Of a DNA stretch of 27,243 nucleotides, positions 12,819 to 20,497 are shown piece after piece; position 1 is the first letter of the stretch, and each line of letters starts with the position of its first letter. The position numbers and the translations under genes were made by a program. Below the pieces are notes generated by a model. It had not been told where the DNA came from. It saw only the letters and a program-made list of their open reading frames with translations, and did not search any database. Source of the stretch: a virus; the IMG/VR virus record IMGVR_UViG_3300005843_000031, positions 1 through 27,243 of that record; one strand, given 5' to 3'.

Positions 12819-13150
12819 GCAAGAATTTAATCCTGATCGGATCGCTGCTTTTCGCAGCGTTTGGCGTCTACCATTTCATCGAGCGCATGCCGGATTCCAC
12901 GATACCGCTGATGATCTACGGCAACACGTTTCACGTCGAAAAACCCGTTTACATATTCTCTCTTCCAGCAACCTACTTTGGCTGCGTCCGCTATCGCATG
13001 CACGACGGGGAGCATTTTGATGGGTGGAATATCGAACAGCCGATGTCGCTCAGCGTGGGTGAGCATGTGAGCCCCGTCTGGATCACCAACAATCATTTCC
13101 GTGTCGACGCGTGGTGCGGAGACACAACTGTTTTTGGAGACGCCGAATGA
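12815..13150 (+). CDS. Membrane-anchored or exported protein, 111 residues
   Basis: Starts MSKNLILIGSLLFAAFGVYH, an N-terminal hydrophobic helix (residues 4-20) that is either a signal anchor or a signal peptide. The remainder is a beta-rich soluble domain (MIYGNTFHVEKPVYIFSL, GCVRYRMHDGEHFDGW) with two cysteines (GCVRY, AWCGD) that could pair in the periplasm. The start is set by the ATGA overlap with the preceding gene. Possible envelope function such as exclusion or lysis control, but nothing specific is recognised. Confidence 0.65.
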   Translation: MSKNLILIGSLLFAAFGVYHFIERMPDSTIPLMIYGNTFHVEKPVYIFSLPATYFGCVRYRMHDGEHFDGWNIEQPMSLSVGEHVSPVWITNNHFRVDAWCGDTTVFGDAE

Positions 13151-13187
13151 CCTGACGTGCCTGCACCCCTTTCACCGGAGCAATTTC

Positions 13188-13379
13188 ATGAGCACCCAGC
13201 CGCGCGAACGGTTGTCCTCTCCGCGATATCTCAAGATCCAAGGCAAATGGTACGTCTCGAAGGAGCACATGGCAGAGCAGTTGCAGTCAGCAATCCTATC
13301 CGCGTTCAGGGACGGGCAGGAGCACGCTGGGCGGCCGCGCGGTCCGTGCGCCCTTCCAGCATTGGAGATTGCGCTATGA
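13188..13379 (+). CDS. Hypothetical protein, 63 residues
   Basis: Starts at an ATG with CGGAG about 8 nt upstream, after a 37-bp gap from the preceding stop. The sequence begins MSTQPRERLSSPRYLKIQG and has a short beta-type segment (YLKIQGKWYVSKEHMAEQL) then a helix. It is soluble and basic. The stop overlaps the next start as ATGA. Function unknown. Confidence 0.55.
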   Translation: MSTQPRERLSSPRYLKIQGKWYVSKEHMAEQLQSAILSAFRDGQEHAGRPRGPCALPALEIAL

Positions 13380-13609
13380 ACATGGTCAAAGCGATGCTGT
13401 TTGGAGTCCTGCTTTACGCGGCTGGTGTCGCCACAGGGCACATGCTCTCGACCAAGCGTACAGTCGAGCGCGGCGTGATCGCGTGCTTCGAGGATGGCAC
13501 GGCTGATATGCGGAATATTACGATATCAGGGCCAGGCTTCGACAAACTACCGATGAAGGAATTGCTTGGACGGGTGCTCCGCGTGCTGTGCGAGGAGCAC
13601 AACGCATGA
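13376..13609 (+). CDS. Small membrane-anchored protein, 77 residues
   Basis: Begins MNMVKAMLFGVLLYAAGVAT, a hydrophobic helix over residues 5-22 that acts as signal anchor or signal peptide. It is followed by a polar domain of about 50 residues with cysteines at ACFED and VLCEE. Held by ATGA overlaps on both sides. It resembles the 12815-13150 protein in general plan (N-terminal helix, small Cys-containing domain) though not in sequence. Function unknown. Confidence 0.6.
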   Translation: MNMVKAMLFGVLLYAAGVATGHMLSTKRTVERGVIACFEDGTADMRNITISGPGFDKLPMKELLGRVLRVLCEEHNA

Positions 13610-13935
13610 CCGACCACACCATCGTCGAGCACCGCCCGCCGCTCAAGCGCATCGACTTCGCCCCAAAGATGCGAGCCACACCACCCGACCCATACGCGGG
13701 CTATGAGGTCGACCGCACGGCCGAGATCGCGGAGCAGGATCGCGTGTGGGCGATCATCCGGCAATGCGCAGAAGGATGTAATCCGAGAGGCAATGATGCT
13801 GACCGTTCCGCTCGCCAGCATTTTGGAGAGTTTGCCGCCGAGGGATGCAATCAGTTGGAGGCCACAGCAGCGCCCAGCGTTTATCGGGATGACACCAGCC
13901 TATGGCAGGCGATGATCGATGAGGCGGGGCGATGA
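13606..13935 (+). CDS. Hypothetical protein, 109 residues
   Basis: Soluble protein beginning MTDHTIVEHRPPLKRIDFAP. The middle (EIAEQDRVWAIIRQCAEGC) is helical. The C-terminal half is polar with a second Cys-containing repeat-like element (AEGCNPRG at about 61-68 and AEGCNQLE at about 84-91), so a short motif is used twice. The start comes from the ATGA overlap; a longer in-frame start lies inside the previous gene. No known family. Confidence 0.6.
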   Translation: MTDHTIVEHRPPLKRIDFAPKMRATPPDPYAGYEVDRTAEIAEQDRVWAIIRQCAEGCNPRGNDADRSARQHFGEFAAEGCNQLEATAAPSVYRDDTSLWQAMIDEAGR

Positions 13936-14438
13936 CTGCGCCGATCCGCTCCATGGCCGACCTGGTCGAGGCGCTGCGGTCAACACAGGTCGAGCGCGAG
14001 CTCAGCTATGAGATGCTGGACGCCATCAGCGGGCTCCAGCAGGGCTATGTGGCCAAACTGCTTGGCCCGTCGCAGTCCAAGCGGCTCGGGCCCGTGTCGA
14101 CGTTTCCGCTGCTCGGTGCGCTCGGTAAGGCGCTCGCCCTCGTCGACGACCCCGAGCAGATCGCAATGGTCAAGGGACGGTGGAAACAGCGCAAGATCGT
14201 CGGGGGTTCAGCGCGCCAGATCAGGCTGAGAAATGGCCGATCTGAGCAGGCAAGCATCGACTCAAATCTGCAAAAACTGGCTGTAATACTGACCAAAATG
14301 ACGCGCGAGGAGCGTATTCTGATGGGGGCAAGCATCGGAGGGAAGCAGCGCGCCAAGAAGCTCGGAAAGCGCCAGCGCCAGCGTATCGCATCTCATGCCG
14401 CGCGCGCAAGGTGGTCCAAGCAGGCCAGTACGTTGTAG
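13932..14438 (+). CDS. Helix-turn-helix (XRE-like) regulatory protein
   Basis: A 168-residue protein. Residues about 10-70 form an XRE-like domain (LVEALRSTQVERELSYEML, then AISGLQQGYVAKLLG), where the GLQQGYVAKLL segment fits a recognition helix. The C-terminal 60 residues are very basic (KRQRQRIASHAARARW), suited to nucleic-acid binding, and include an ASIGGKQRAKKLGK segment. As one of the last genes of the rightward early operon it is a candidate activator or antiterminator for the late genes. That role is inferred from position. Confidence 0.7.
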   Translation: MTAPIRSMADLVEALRSTQVERELSYEMLDAISGLQQGYVAKLLGPSQSKRLGPVSTFPLLGALGKALALVDDPEQIAMVKGRWKQRKIVGGSARQIRLRNGRSEQASIDSNLQKLAVILTKMTREERILMGASIGGKQRAKKLGKRQRQRIASHAARARWSKQASTL

Positions 14439-14466
14439 CCAATCCACAGCCTGCCATGCTGTTCCC

Positions 14467-14994
14467 ATGAACATTCGCAGGCCACCACCAGAGCTGATCC
14501 GCGCGCGCCAGTGGGAGATCAAGCGACGCTATGAGCACCACACCAAGGTCTCCAAGCGATCGAGATCAATGGCTGCAATCCGCATCGCAGACCTATTGCG
14601 GTGGCTTGCCGATGTGTCAGGTGGTGGGGCCGAGCTTGAGCCGAGCCAGTGGTCAGAAGGCATCGCCAGGATCTTCGTGCATCATTTCGTGGTGCTCGCC
14701 GACGGAAATCGCAGGGCAGCCGAATGGCTGGCGACCTACTGTCCGTGGATCGAGACGCGCGACCGCGAATACATGATCACCGAGGCCAACCATTGCCCGC
14801 TCAAATGGTCTGCCGATAAGCTCGCATGGAAGCTCGCCCTCACCGATGCCAGGCGAACCCACCTCAAGATCACCACCATCGGCGCCATCGATGTTAGCAA
14901 GGAACAACGGGCCAAGCGCCGCAAGGCCAAGCAGGCTGAGTTGCAGCGAGCCCTCCGAGCCAAGCGCAAAGCCGACCGCGTCAACACCATATAG
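14467..14994 (+). CDS. Conserved alphaproteobacterial phage protein, basic C-terminus
   Basis: A 175-residue protein beginning MNIRRPPPELIRARQWEIKR. No ribosome binding site is visible before the ATG at 14467; an in-frame ATG 24 codons upstream overlaps the preceding gene and also lacks one. The central part (IARIFVHHFVVLADGNRRA to ETRDREYMITEANHCPLKW) and a segment reading KITTIGAIDVSKEQRAKRR are recalled from uncharacterised rhizobial proteins. The last 35 residues are a strongly basic helix. It may bind DNA or RNA; function is otherwise unknown. It is the last rightward early gene. Confidence 0.7.
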   Translation: MNIRRPPPELIRARQWEIKRRYEHHTKVSKRSRSMAAIRIADLLRWLADVSGGGAELEPSQWSEGIARIFVHHFVVLADGNRRAAEWLATYCPWIETRDREYMITEANHCPLKWSADKLAWKLALTDARRTHLKITTIGAIDVSKEQRAKRRKAKQAELQRALRAKRKADRVNTI

Positions 14995-15021
14995 GTGATA
15001 TATATGCTGTTGACGCATCGC

Positions 15022-15165
15022 TCATCGTGTCCCGAGCCGGTCCACCGTCCAGCACACCGCAAAGATGCCCGTGAACATCAGCACCATCTGAACGTACTCG
15101 CTCAGCGCTGCCACCCACAGCAGTGCCAGGAATAGGCCGATCACCGCAACCGCTCGAACCACCAT
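15022..15165 (-). CDS. Small two-helix membrane protein on the opposite strand, 47 residues
   Basis: A 47-residue minus-strand frame starting MVVRAVAVIGLFLALLWVAA with GAGG 5 nt before the ATG; a GTG two codons upstream is also possible. Two hydrophobic helices (about 4-21 and 26-42; VQMVLMFTGIFAVCW) end in a short basic tail (DRLGTR). The size and topology resemble small holin-like or toxin-like peptides, but nothing proves either. It converges with the end of the rightward early operon. No clear promoter is seen. Confidence 0.45.
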   Translation of the reverse strand: MVVRAVAVIGLFLALLWVAALSEYVQMVLMFTGIFAVCWTVDRLGTR

Positions 15166-15276
15166 CCGCACCTCAGCCTGCCTGATCAGCCCATGATCGT
15201 AGCATTGACCTCGTTGCCCGCGTGTGTGACGTAACCCCCATATTACGCTGCGTCTAAAACCTCAGTGATTTCAAGA

Positions 15277-15356
15277 ACATCACACATAGATATTCCATAA
15301 TAGAGGTTATGCGAAATGTGGAACACAACAATATCAATGACTTAGCTGTGTGATGT
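15277..15356. repeat. Long-range inverted repeat with AT-rich loop
   Basis: ACATCACACA (15277-15286) and its exact reverse complement TGTGTGATGT (15347-15356) flank 60 bases that are clearly richer in A and T than the surroundings. It could be a pair of protein-binding sites or a cruciform-forming element. Confidence 0.5.
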
Positions 15357-15423
15357 GCGTGGGCTATGCGGTCAGGGCATGCGGTCGATAGGTAGATAGC
15401 CAGGTTTGCCCTTCGAAAAGACC

Positions 15424-15444
15424 GGGGTGGGGTGGGGGTGGGGG
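15424..15444 (+). other. G-quadruplex-forming motif
   Basis: Four G-runs of 4, 4, 5 and 5 separated by single T residues on the plus strand. Single-nucleotide loops give the most stable type of quadruplex. It lies 147 bases upstream of the small terminase start codon, on the non-template strand for late transcription. Confidence 0.7.
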
Positions 15445-15550
15445 CAGATCATCCCACGCTCGCCATTTATGAGCTATCCCCTTCATTTCGCGGCCAGTTC
15501 TGTGGGGCCTGTTGTATTTATGCCACGACTGTTTTTCTGTCGAATGTGCG

Positions 15551-15560
15551 GTGCGTTGTT
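15551..15560 (+). promoter_or_regulatory. Late-operon 10-mer motif, copy 1
   Basis: GTGCGTTGTT, identical to copies at 17680, 21987 and 24199. It is 30 bases upstream of the small terminase ATG and is followed at 15565-15575 by the palindrome GTAAC-C-GTTAC. It is a candidate late promoter or RNA signal. Confidence 0.55.
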
Positions 15561-15590
15561 TTGAGTAACCGTTACGAGGACTGTCCGAGT

Positions 15591-16157
15591 ATGGATTTCT
15601 CGGAAATTGAGCTTGGGCCGAAGATGCAGGCCTGTTCGGAGCGGGAGCGGAAGTTCGTCTGGTTTTACGTGACGAACGAGGGTCCGCCGAATGGGGCGCA
15701 AGCTGCGCGGGACGCTGGGTATGGGGATAGTTCGGAGGCCGCGAAGGTGCGGGCGAGCGAGCTCATGCACCGCGACCGGGTGCTGGCGGCGCTGGAGGAG
15801 GTCGGCAAGAAGGCGTTCCGCGGGCTGCTCGGGCCGGCGGTGAAGGCGGCGGCCCAGCTGATCCAGAACGAGCGGCACGTCGACCACAGCAAGGCGGTGT
15901 TCACGACGCTGGCGCGGCTGGGGCTTGGGGAGAAGTCGACCGTTGACGTCAATCTCGGCGGGGAGGTGACCGTCAACCACACGGACCAGGCGCTGAACGA
16001 TCTGCGGGTGCTGATCGGGCTTGGCGTGGCTGAGGAGAAGCTGATCGAGGTGTTCGGCTTCACGGGCCTGTCGCGGTACCGGAAGATGCTGGCCGAGCAG
16101 GAGGCGCGGGCACCGAGGGTGATCGAGCACCGTTCCGACGAGGTTGCTGGTGGCTGA
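15591..16157 (+). CDS. terS: Terminase small subunit
   Basis: A 188-residue DNA-recognition subunit of the packaging motor, which would bind the phage pac or cos site and recruit the large subunit. Residues about 15-75 carry the terminase small-subunit helix-turn-helix (FVWFYVTNEGPPNGAQAA, ARDAGYGDSSEAAKVRASEL), the usual pattern of this family. Residues about 80-150 give the oligomerisation helices and a short beta segment (VDVNLGGEVTVNH). I use the ATG at 15591 with GAGGA about 11 nt upstream. The frame is open for 53 more codons, but these do not look coding. The end overlaps the large-subunit start. Confidence 0.9.
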   Translation: MDFSEIELGPKMQACSERERKFVWFYVTNEGPPNGAQAARDAGYGDSSEAAKVRASELMHRDRVLAALEEVGKKAFRGLLGPAVKAAAQLIQNERHVDHSKAVFTTLARLGLGEKSTVDVNLGGEVTVNHTDQALNDLRVLIGLGVAEEKLIEVFGFTGLSRYRKMLAEQEARAPRVIEHRSDEVAGG

Positions 16158-17679
16158 CGACCCCGAGGAAGGCCCGGACCCGAACGACGTCCGCCGGCAC
16201 GCCAAGAAGATGCTGACCGAGATGCAGTACCGGCAGAAATACCGGCGCATTGATTTTTACATGCCGAACTTCAAGCAGGAGGAATTCCACAACCTGACCG
16301 CCGACCGGGCGATTGGCGAGAAGATGCTGCGCGCCGGCAACCAGCAGGGCAAGACGCACGCGACGTCGGCCGAGGATGCGATGCATGCGATCGCGCTTTA
16401 CCCGGACTGGTACCGTGGGCGCAAGTTCCTGAAGCCGCCAGCGATCGAGCGGGCCTATGAGTTTGTCGGCTGGTACGGCTGCACCACGTCGGGCATGACG
16501 CGCGACGGCGTGCAGACCAAGCTGCTGGGGGACTTGCGGACGGCGGGCGGGCTCGGGACCGGGATGATCCCGCTCGACAACATCGTTGGCCGTCCGACCA
16601 TGGCGCGAGGCATTTCCGATTTCGTCGACACGATCAACATCACCCGGGAGACCGGGGGCAAGGCCATCTTCCGCGGCAAGACGTTCGAGATGGGCCGCGA
16701 GGCATGGCAGGTCGAGGCGGTCGACCTGATCCACGGTGACGAGGACCCCGGCGATTTCGAAATCTACGAGGAATGCCAGGCGCGGCTGACGACCACGAAC
16801 GGGATGATCATCTGGTCGATGACGCCGGTGATGGGCGCCACGCCGGTCCGCAAGCATTTCAAGAACAAGACCCCGGGGACCGCCGAGGTCCTGATGACGA
16901 TCTGGGATGCCGCGGTGTCGAAGCGCGGGCACATTCCCGACGAGGATATTCCCAGGCTGATTGCGCGCGCCGGCCGCAAGGCGGCAACCCGCATTTTCGG
17001 CGGCGATGCACAGGGGCAGGGTGCGGTGTTCGAGACCGAGTCCGACCAGATCAAGCACAAGCTGGACCCGGCATCGGTGCCGGCATACTGGCCATGGCTA
17101 TGGGCCCTGGACTTTCGTCACTCCGGGCAGGAGTCGGGCGGCCACCCTTTCGCGGCCGTGCTGCTGACGTGGGATCGCGACAACGACGTAGTCTACGTGA
17201 TGGATGCGGTGCGGATGTTCGGCATGGCCGCGAACCACGTTGCCAGGATCAAGGAAAGCCCGATGCGGCTCGCGCCGGTGGCATGGCCGCACGACGGCGG
17301 GACCGGGGGCGGGGTGCAGACCAACGACACGGTGGCGACGATCTACAAGAAACTGGGCCTGAGCATGCGGCCGACGCACGCCACGTTTTCGGACGGCGGA
17401 TACAATTTCGAAGCCGGCATCACCGTCATGGAGGAGCGCCTTGCCGGGAAAAAGCTGCTTGTGGCTGAGCACCTGTTCGACTGGTTCGACGAATACAGCG
17501 GCTACCACCGCAAGGACGGCAAGGTCGTCAAGGTCGACGACGACCTTCTGAGCGCGACGCGGGTGGGCCTGATGGACCTCAGGTTCGCAAGGACCTTTGA
17601 CAAGTTCCCGGCGATGGTGCGCGCCGACCTCGCTGCCGCCCCTGTTGCCGCCGGGATGGACTTCGACGTCTTCGGCTGA
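16150..17679 (+). CDS. terL: Terminase large subunit
   Basis: A 509-residue packaging ATPase and nuclease. The ATPase Walker A is GNQQGKT at about residue 63, and the Walker B is the hydrophobic-acidic segment VDLIHGDEDP at about 192-201. The C-terminal RuvC-like nuclease starts with WALDFRHSG (about 317) and continues with HPFAAVLLTWD and WPHDGGTGGG. The first codon is most likely GTG at 16150, 7 nt after GAGG and overlapping the small-subunit stop; TTG at 16144 would touch its ribosome site. The late motif begins on the base right after the stop codon. Confidence 0.95.
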   Translation: MADDPEEGPDPNDVRRHAKKMLTEMQYRQKYRRIDFYMPNFKQEEFHNLTADRAIGEKMLRAGNQQGKTHATSAEDAMHAIALYPDWYRGRKFLKPPAIERAYEFVGWYGCTTSGMTRDGVQTKLLGDLRTAGGLGTGMIPLDNIVGRPTMARGISDFVDTINITRETGGKAIFRGKTFEMGREAWQVEAVDLIHGDEDPGDFEIYEECQARLTTTNGMIIWSMTPVMGATPVRKHFKNKTPGTAEVLMTIWDAAVSKRGHIPDEDIPRLIARAGRKAATRIFGGDAQGQGAVFETESDQIKHKLDPASVPAYWPWLWALDFRHSGQESGGHPFAAVLLTWDRDNDVVYVMDAVRMFGMAANHVARIKESPMRLAPVAWPHDGGTGGGVQTNDTVATIYKKLGLSMRPTHATFSDGGYNFEAGITVMEERLAGKKLLVAEHLFDWFDEYSGYHRKDGKVVKVDDDLLSATRVGLMDLRFARTFDKFPAMVRADLAAAPVAAGMDFDVFG

Positions 17680-17689
17680 GTGCGTTGTT
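17680..17689 (+). promoter_or_regulatory. Late-operon 10-mer motif, copy 2
   Basis: GTGCGTTGTT immediately after the terL stop codon. Here it overlaps a hairpin, TGCGTT-GTTGGG-AACGCA (17681-17698). The remaining gap to 17755 also holds a GCTCCAG/CTGGAGC inverted repeat ahead of the next ribosome site. Confidence 0.55.
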
Positions 17690-17755
17690 GGGAACGCATG
17701 GCTCGCCGCATCTTCCGCTCCAGCATCACACCCCATTTGACTGGAGCCTTCCCCC

Positions 17756-18133
17756 ATGGCCGATCTCACCGAAACCGAACTGGCGCAGCAGGCCGAGCAG
17801 GAGCGCCTTGATCGCGAGCGGGCCGAGGCCGTCGTCGATGATCCCGAGCCCGAAAGCACCGGCGTCGCGCGCCTGCGTGCGTTCGAGGACGAGCATTTCG
17901 GCAAGGATGCGGTGCGCATCAATGGCCGCGTCGAGCGTGGGTCCGGCTCGCGCTATCAGGCGCTGCCCGAGCCCAAGCGCCGGCATTACCAGGCCCTCGA
18001 AAAGCTGGTCGAGGCGGACGAGAAGCTTGTCGCCGCCCACACCGCGCTGATGACCGCCGACGCCGCGCATGAGGCGGCGATGGAAGCCGTCGCGCTTGCG
18101 GAGAAGGAAGCCGATGCCGTTGCCGAACAATAG
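17756..18133 (+). CDS. Late hypothetical protein, coiled-coil type
   Basis: A 125-residue acidic protein with GGAG about 10 nt upstream of the ATG. The first 30 residues are a charged helix (ETELAQQAEQERLDRERAE), the last 55 an Ala/Glu-rich helix (KLVEADEKLVAAHTALM, AHEAAMEAVALAEKEAD) typical of coiled coils. Its position between terminase and portal suggests a minor virion or assembly protein. Unrecognised otherwise. Confidence 0.7.
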   Translation: MADLTETELAQQAEQERLDRERAEAVVDDPEPESTGVARLRAFEDEHFGKDAVRINGRVERGSGSRYQALPEPKRRHYQALEKLVEADEKLVAAHTALMTADAAHEAAMEAVALAEKEADAVAEQ

Positions 18134-18320
18134 CGCTGGCTTTCCCAGCGCCGCGGATTCGCTTGGCCTCGGAGGCGACCTGTCGCAGCAGGTCAAGACC
18201 GAGACCGACGAGGAGCGCAAGAAGCGGATGGCGCAGATCCAGCAGCAGCGCGCCTTGGGACCTTCGGGCTCCATGGCCGTGGCGTCCATTTTCGGACCGG
18301 CGGGAGACCTTGGTGCTTGA
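18114..18320 (+). CDS. Late hypothetical protein, 68 residues
   Basis: Begins MPLPNNSAGFPSAADSLGLG; the ATG at 18114 has GAAGGA just upstream and overlaps the preceding gene by 20 bases. The pattern GGDLSQQVKTETDEERKKR followed by GPSGSMAVASIFG, with a helical centre and flexible Gly/Ala ends, is recalled from small proteins before the portal in podovirus-like prophages. Possibly a minor virion component; function unknown. Confidence 0.7.
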   Translation: MPLPNNSAGFPSAADSLGLGGDLSQQVKTETDEERKKRMAQIQQQRALGPSGSMAVASIFGPAGDLGA

Positions 18321-18774
18321 AAGCCGGTTCGAGCAGATGCTGTCCTTCGACCTGCGCAAGAGCTGGCAGGCCCGCGCGCTCGCCGAGGCAAAGGGGCAGA
18401 CCGGCATGGTGCTGCTGTCGATGATCGACCACACCTACGGTACCGACACGCTGCGCGTTCTGCTGCCGCTGATATTCCCCGGCTACGTCGAGCCTTCGCT
18501 GCCGTGCCTGGCGAGCTGTGGAAAGGTGGCAAAGTCCGGCGCGGTGGTCGCCGACGTGATCATGAAGGACCACGCGTTCATCAAGGATCAGGTCGTCTAC
18601 CCCAGCGAACTTGCATTGCGCGACGATTTCCGCCGGCTGGCCGATCACATGAAGCTGGCCGACGCCGAGCGTGTCGAGCTTTTCAAATGCGTGCAGCGCT
18701 GGCTGGTCGCCGACCACCGGCTCGATCCGTCGTTCGACCCGCAGGACCCCGATGCCAAGCGCCTCGTCCACTAG
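18313..18774 (+). CDS. Late hypothetical protein, 153 residues
   Basis: Start taken at GTG (18313), 6 nt after GGGAG and overlapping the previous stop; a TTG one codon earlier is possible. The sequence begins VLESRFEQMLSFDLRKSW and is mostly helical, with a hydrophobic stretch (LRVLLPLIFPGYVE, about 44-57) not long enough to be a clear membrane segment, then an HMKLADAERVELFKCVQRW helix near the end. It overlaps the portal start by 23 bases. No family assigned. Confidence 0.65.
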   Translation: MLESRFEQMLSFDLRKSWQARALAEAKGQTGMVLLSMIDHTYGTDTLRVLLPLIFPGYVEPSLPCLASCGKVAKSGAVVADVIMKDHAFIKDQVVYPSELALRDDFRRLADHMKLADAERVELFKCVQRWLVADHRLDPSFDPQDPDAKRLVH

Positions 18775-20497
18775 CGTCGTTGCGATCCAGACCGGCGCGG
18801 CCCTCAACGGGCAGGGCCGCCGCGTCAGCGACCGCGAGATGGAGAAGGTCAACAAGTCCAAGCGGACCTTCAGCCAATATCAGACCCGCCGCTCCCTGTT
18901 CGCAGGCCAGTGGGAGGAGGTCGCCCAGCTCATCCTGCCGACCTCGCGCAACACGTTTTTCTATCAGAACTACAACACGCCCGGCCAGAAGAAGACGCAG
19001 CAGCAGGTCGACGCCACCGGCGCGCTGGCGCTGCACCGTTTCTGCGCGATCGCGGATTCGCTGGTGACGCCGCGCAACATGCTGTGGCACGGCCTGCAAG
19101 GCGATGACTACGTGATGAAGGACCGCGCCACCCGGCTGTGGTTCGAGAACACGACCAAGATGCTGTTCCGCCAACGCTACGACGCGAATGCCAATTTTGC
19201 GGCGCAGAACTACAACAACTGGCAGTCGCTCGGCGCGTTCGGCAACGCCACCATGTATGTCGACAAGTTCGACAATCGCTGGCACGGCGGCGGCCGGGGC
19301 CTGCGCTACAAATCGGTGCCGCTCGGCGAGACCTATTTCGGGGAGAACCATCAGGGCAAGGTCGACCGGATGATCCGGTGGTTCAAGCTGACCGCCTATC
19401 AGGCCGTGCAGAAGTTCGGCGAGGAATGGCTGCCCGGCACCGTGGCTGCCGCCGCAGGCAAGGACGAGACCACGCTGTTCAACTTCCTGCACTGCGTCCA
19501 CCCGCGCGACGATGACTACGATGCCGAGGCGCTGGACGAGCGCTCGCTGCCGTTCGCGTCCTACTACATCTGCATCGAGGGCAATTGCCTGATGGCGCCG
19601 GAGAGTGGCTACCGCGTGTTCCCCTACGCGGTGTCGCGCTACGACCAGACCCCGGGCGAGGTCGAGGGCCGCGGTCCCGCGCAGATCGTGCTGCCGTCGC
19701 TGAAGACCCTCAACGCGCAAAAGATCACCTTCCTCAAACAGGGACATCGGGCCGCCGATCCCGTGCTGCTGATGGCCGACGACGGCATTGTCGGCATGGA
19801 TCTGCGGCCCGGTGCCCAGAACAAGGGCGGCGTCACCTCCGACGGCAAGCTGCTGGTGCACACGCTCCCCACTGGCGACATCGGCATTTCCGAGAAGATG
19901 ATGGGCGAGGAGCGCGGCATCATCGACGACGTGTTCCTGGTGTCGCTGTTCAAGGTGCTGTCCGAGCACCCGAACATGACGGCCACCCAGGTCATCGAGC
20001 TCGTCAACGAAAAGGGCATGCTGGTCGCGCCCACGCTCGGCCGGCAGCACACCGAATATGTCGGGGGCCTCGTCGAGCGCGAACTCGACCTGCTGGTCGA
20101 CATGCGCATGGTCGACCCGATGCCGCCGCGGCTGCGCGAGGCCAAGGGCGCCTACGAGGTCACCGACACCTCGCCGCTGTCGCTGGCCGCCAGCGCTGGT
20201 CGCGCCGCCGGCTTCCTGCGCTCGCTCGAACAGGTCCGCGAACTCGTCAACATCACGCAGGACATGAGCCTGCTCGATCCCTTCGACTTCGACACCGCGA
20301 TTCCGGAGATCTCGCGTATCAACAACGTGCCCGAGGCATGGATGGCCGACCCGCAGGCGGTCGCCGCCAAGCGCAAGAACCGTGCCGCGCAGCAGCAGCG
20401 GCAGGAGCAGATCCAGGCCGCGCCCGCTGAAGCCGCCATCATCAAGGCGCGTGCGGTTGCCGCCAAGGCCGGCCCGGCCCAGGGCCTGCCCGCATGA
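18752..20497 (+). CDS. Head-to-tail connector (portal) protein, T7 gp8-like
   Basis: A 581-residue portal forming the dodecameric ring through which DNA enters and leaves the capsid. It belongs to the podovirus head-tail connector family, recognisable from RTFSQYQTRRSLFAGQWEEVAQL near the N-terminus (read here in two parts: RTFSQYQTRRSLF, GQWEEVAQLILP), DSLVTPRNMLWHGL, a central PYAVSRYDQTPGEVEGRGPA and a C-terminal MTATQVIELVNEKGML segment. The end (about 540-581) is an Ala/Gln-rich tail. Start chosen at the ATG at 18752 with AGGA upstream; the longer frame overlaps the preceding gene. Confidence 0.92.
   Translation: MPSASSTSVVAIQTGAALNGQGRRVSDREMEKVNKSKRTFSQYQTRRSLFAGQWEEVAQLILPTSRNTFFYQNYNTPGQKKTQQQVDATGALALHRFCAIADSLVTPRNMLWHGLQGDDYVMKDRATRLWFENTTKMLFRQRYDANANFAAQNYNNWQSLGAFGNATMYVDKFDNRWHGGGRGLRYKSVPLGETYFGENHQGKVDRMIRWFKLTAYQAVQKFGEEWLPGTVAAAAGKDETTLFNFLHCVHPRDDDYDAEALDERSLPFASYYICIEGNCLMAPESGYRVFPYAVSRYDQTPGEVEGRGPAQIVLPSLKTLNAQKITFLKQGHRAADPVLLMADDGIVGMDLRPGAQNKGGVTSDGKLLVHTLPTGDIGISEKMMGEERGIIDDVFLVSLFKVLSEHPNMTATQVIELVNEKGMLVAPTLGRQHTEYVGGLVERELDLLVDMRMVDPMPPRLREAKGAYEVTDTSPLSLAASAGRAAGFLRSLEQVRELVNITQDMSLLDPFDFDTAIPEISRINNVPEAWMADPQAVAAKRKNRAAQQQRQEQIQAAPAEAAIIKARAVAAKAGPAQGLPA

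Larger units (their letters stand above)
15166..15590. other. Gene-free region between early and late operons
   Basis: About 425 bases without a convincing gene. From left to right it holds a CGTAA/TTACG dyad (15230-15247), a 10-bp long-range inverted repeat around an AT-rich loop (15277-15356), a G-quadruplex motif (15424-15444) and the first GTGCGTTGTT copy (15551-15560). The terminase frame is open upstream to 15432, but that part looks non-coding. The region is a natural place for late-gene control or for a packaging start site. No good sigma70-type promoter is visible. Confidence 0.5.

Noticed and set aside
15432-15590. In-frame extension of the small terminase gene by 53 codons
   Set aside because: The start would fall inside the G-quadruplex tract. 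Composition is non-coding and a better ATG exists at 15591.
18683-20050. Long minus-strand open frame of 455 codons
   Set aside because: Fully antisense to the portal gene; a by-product of GC-rich codon use. The same holds for 24033-25382 and 16060-17058 on the minus strand.
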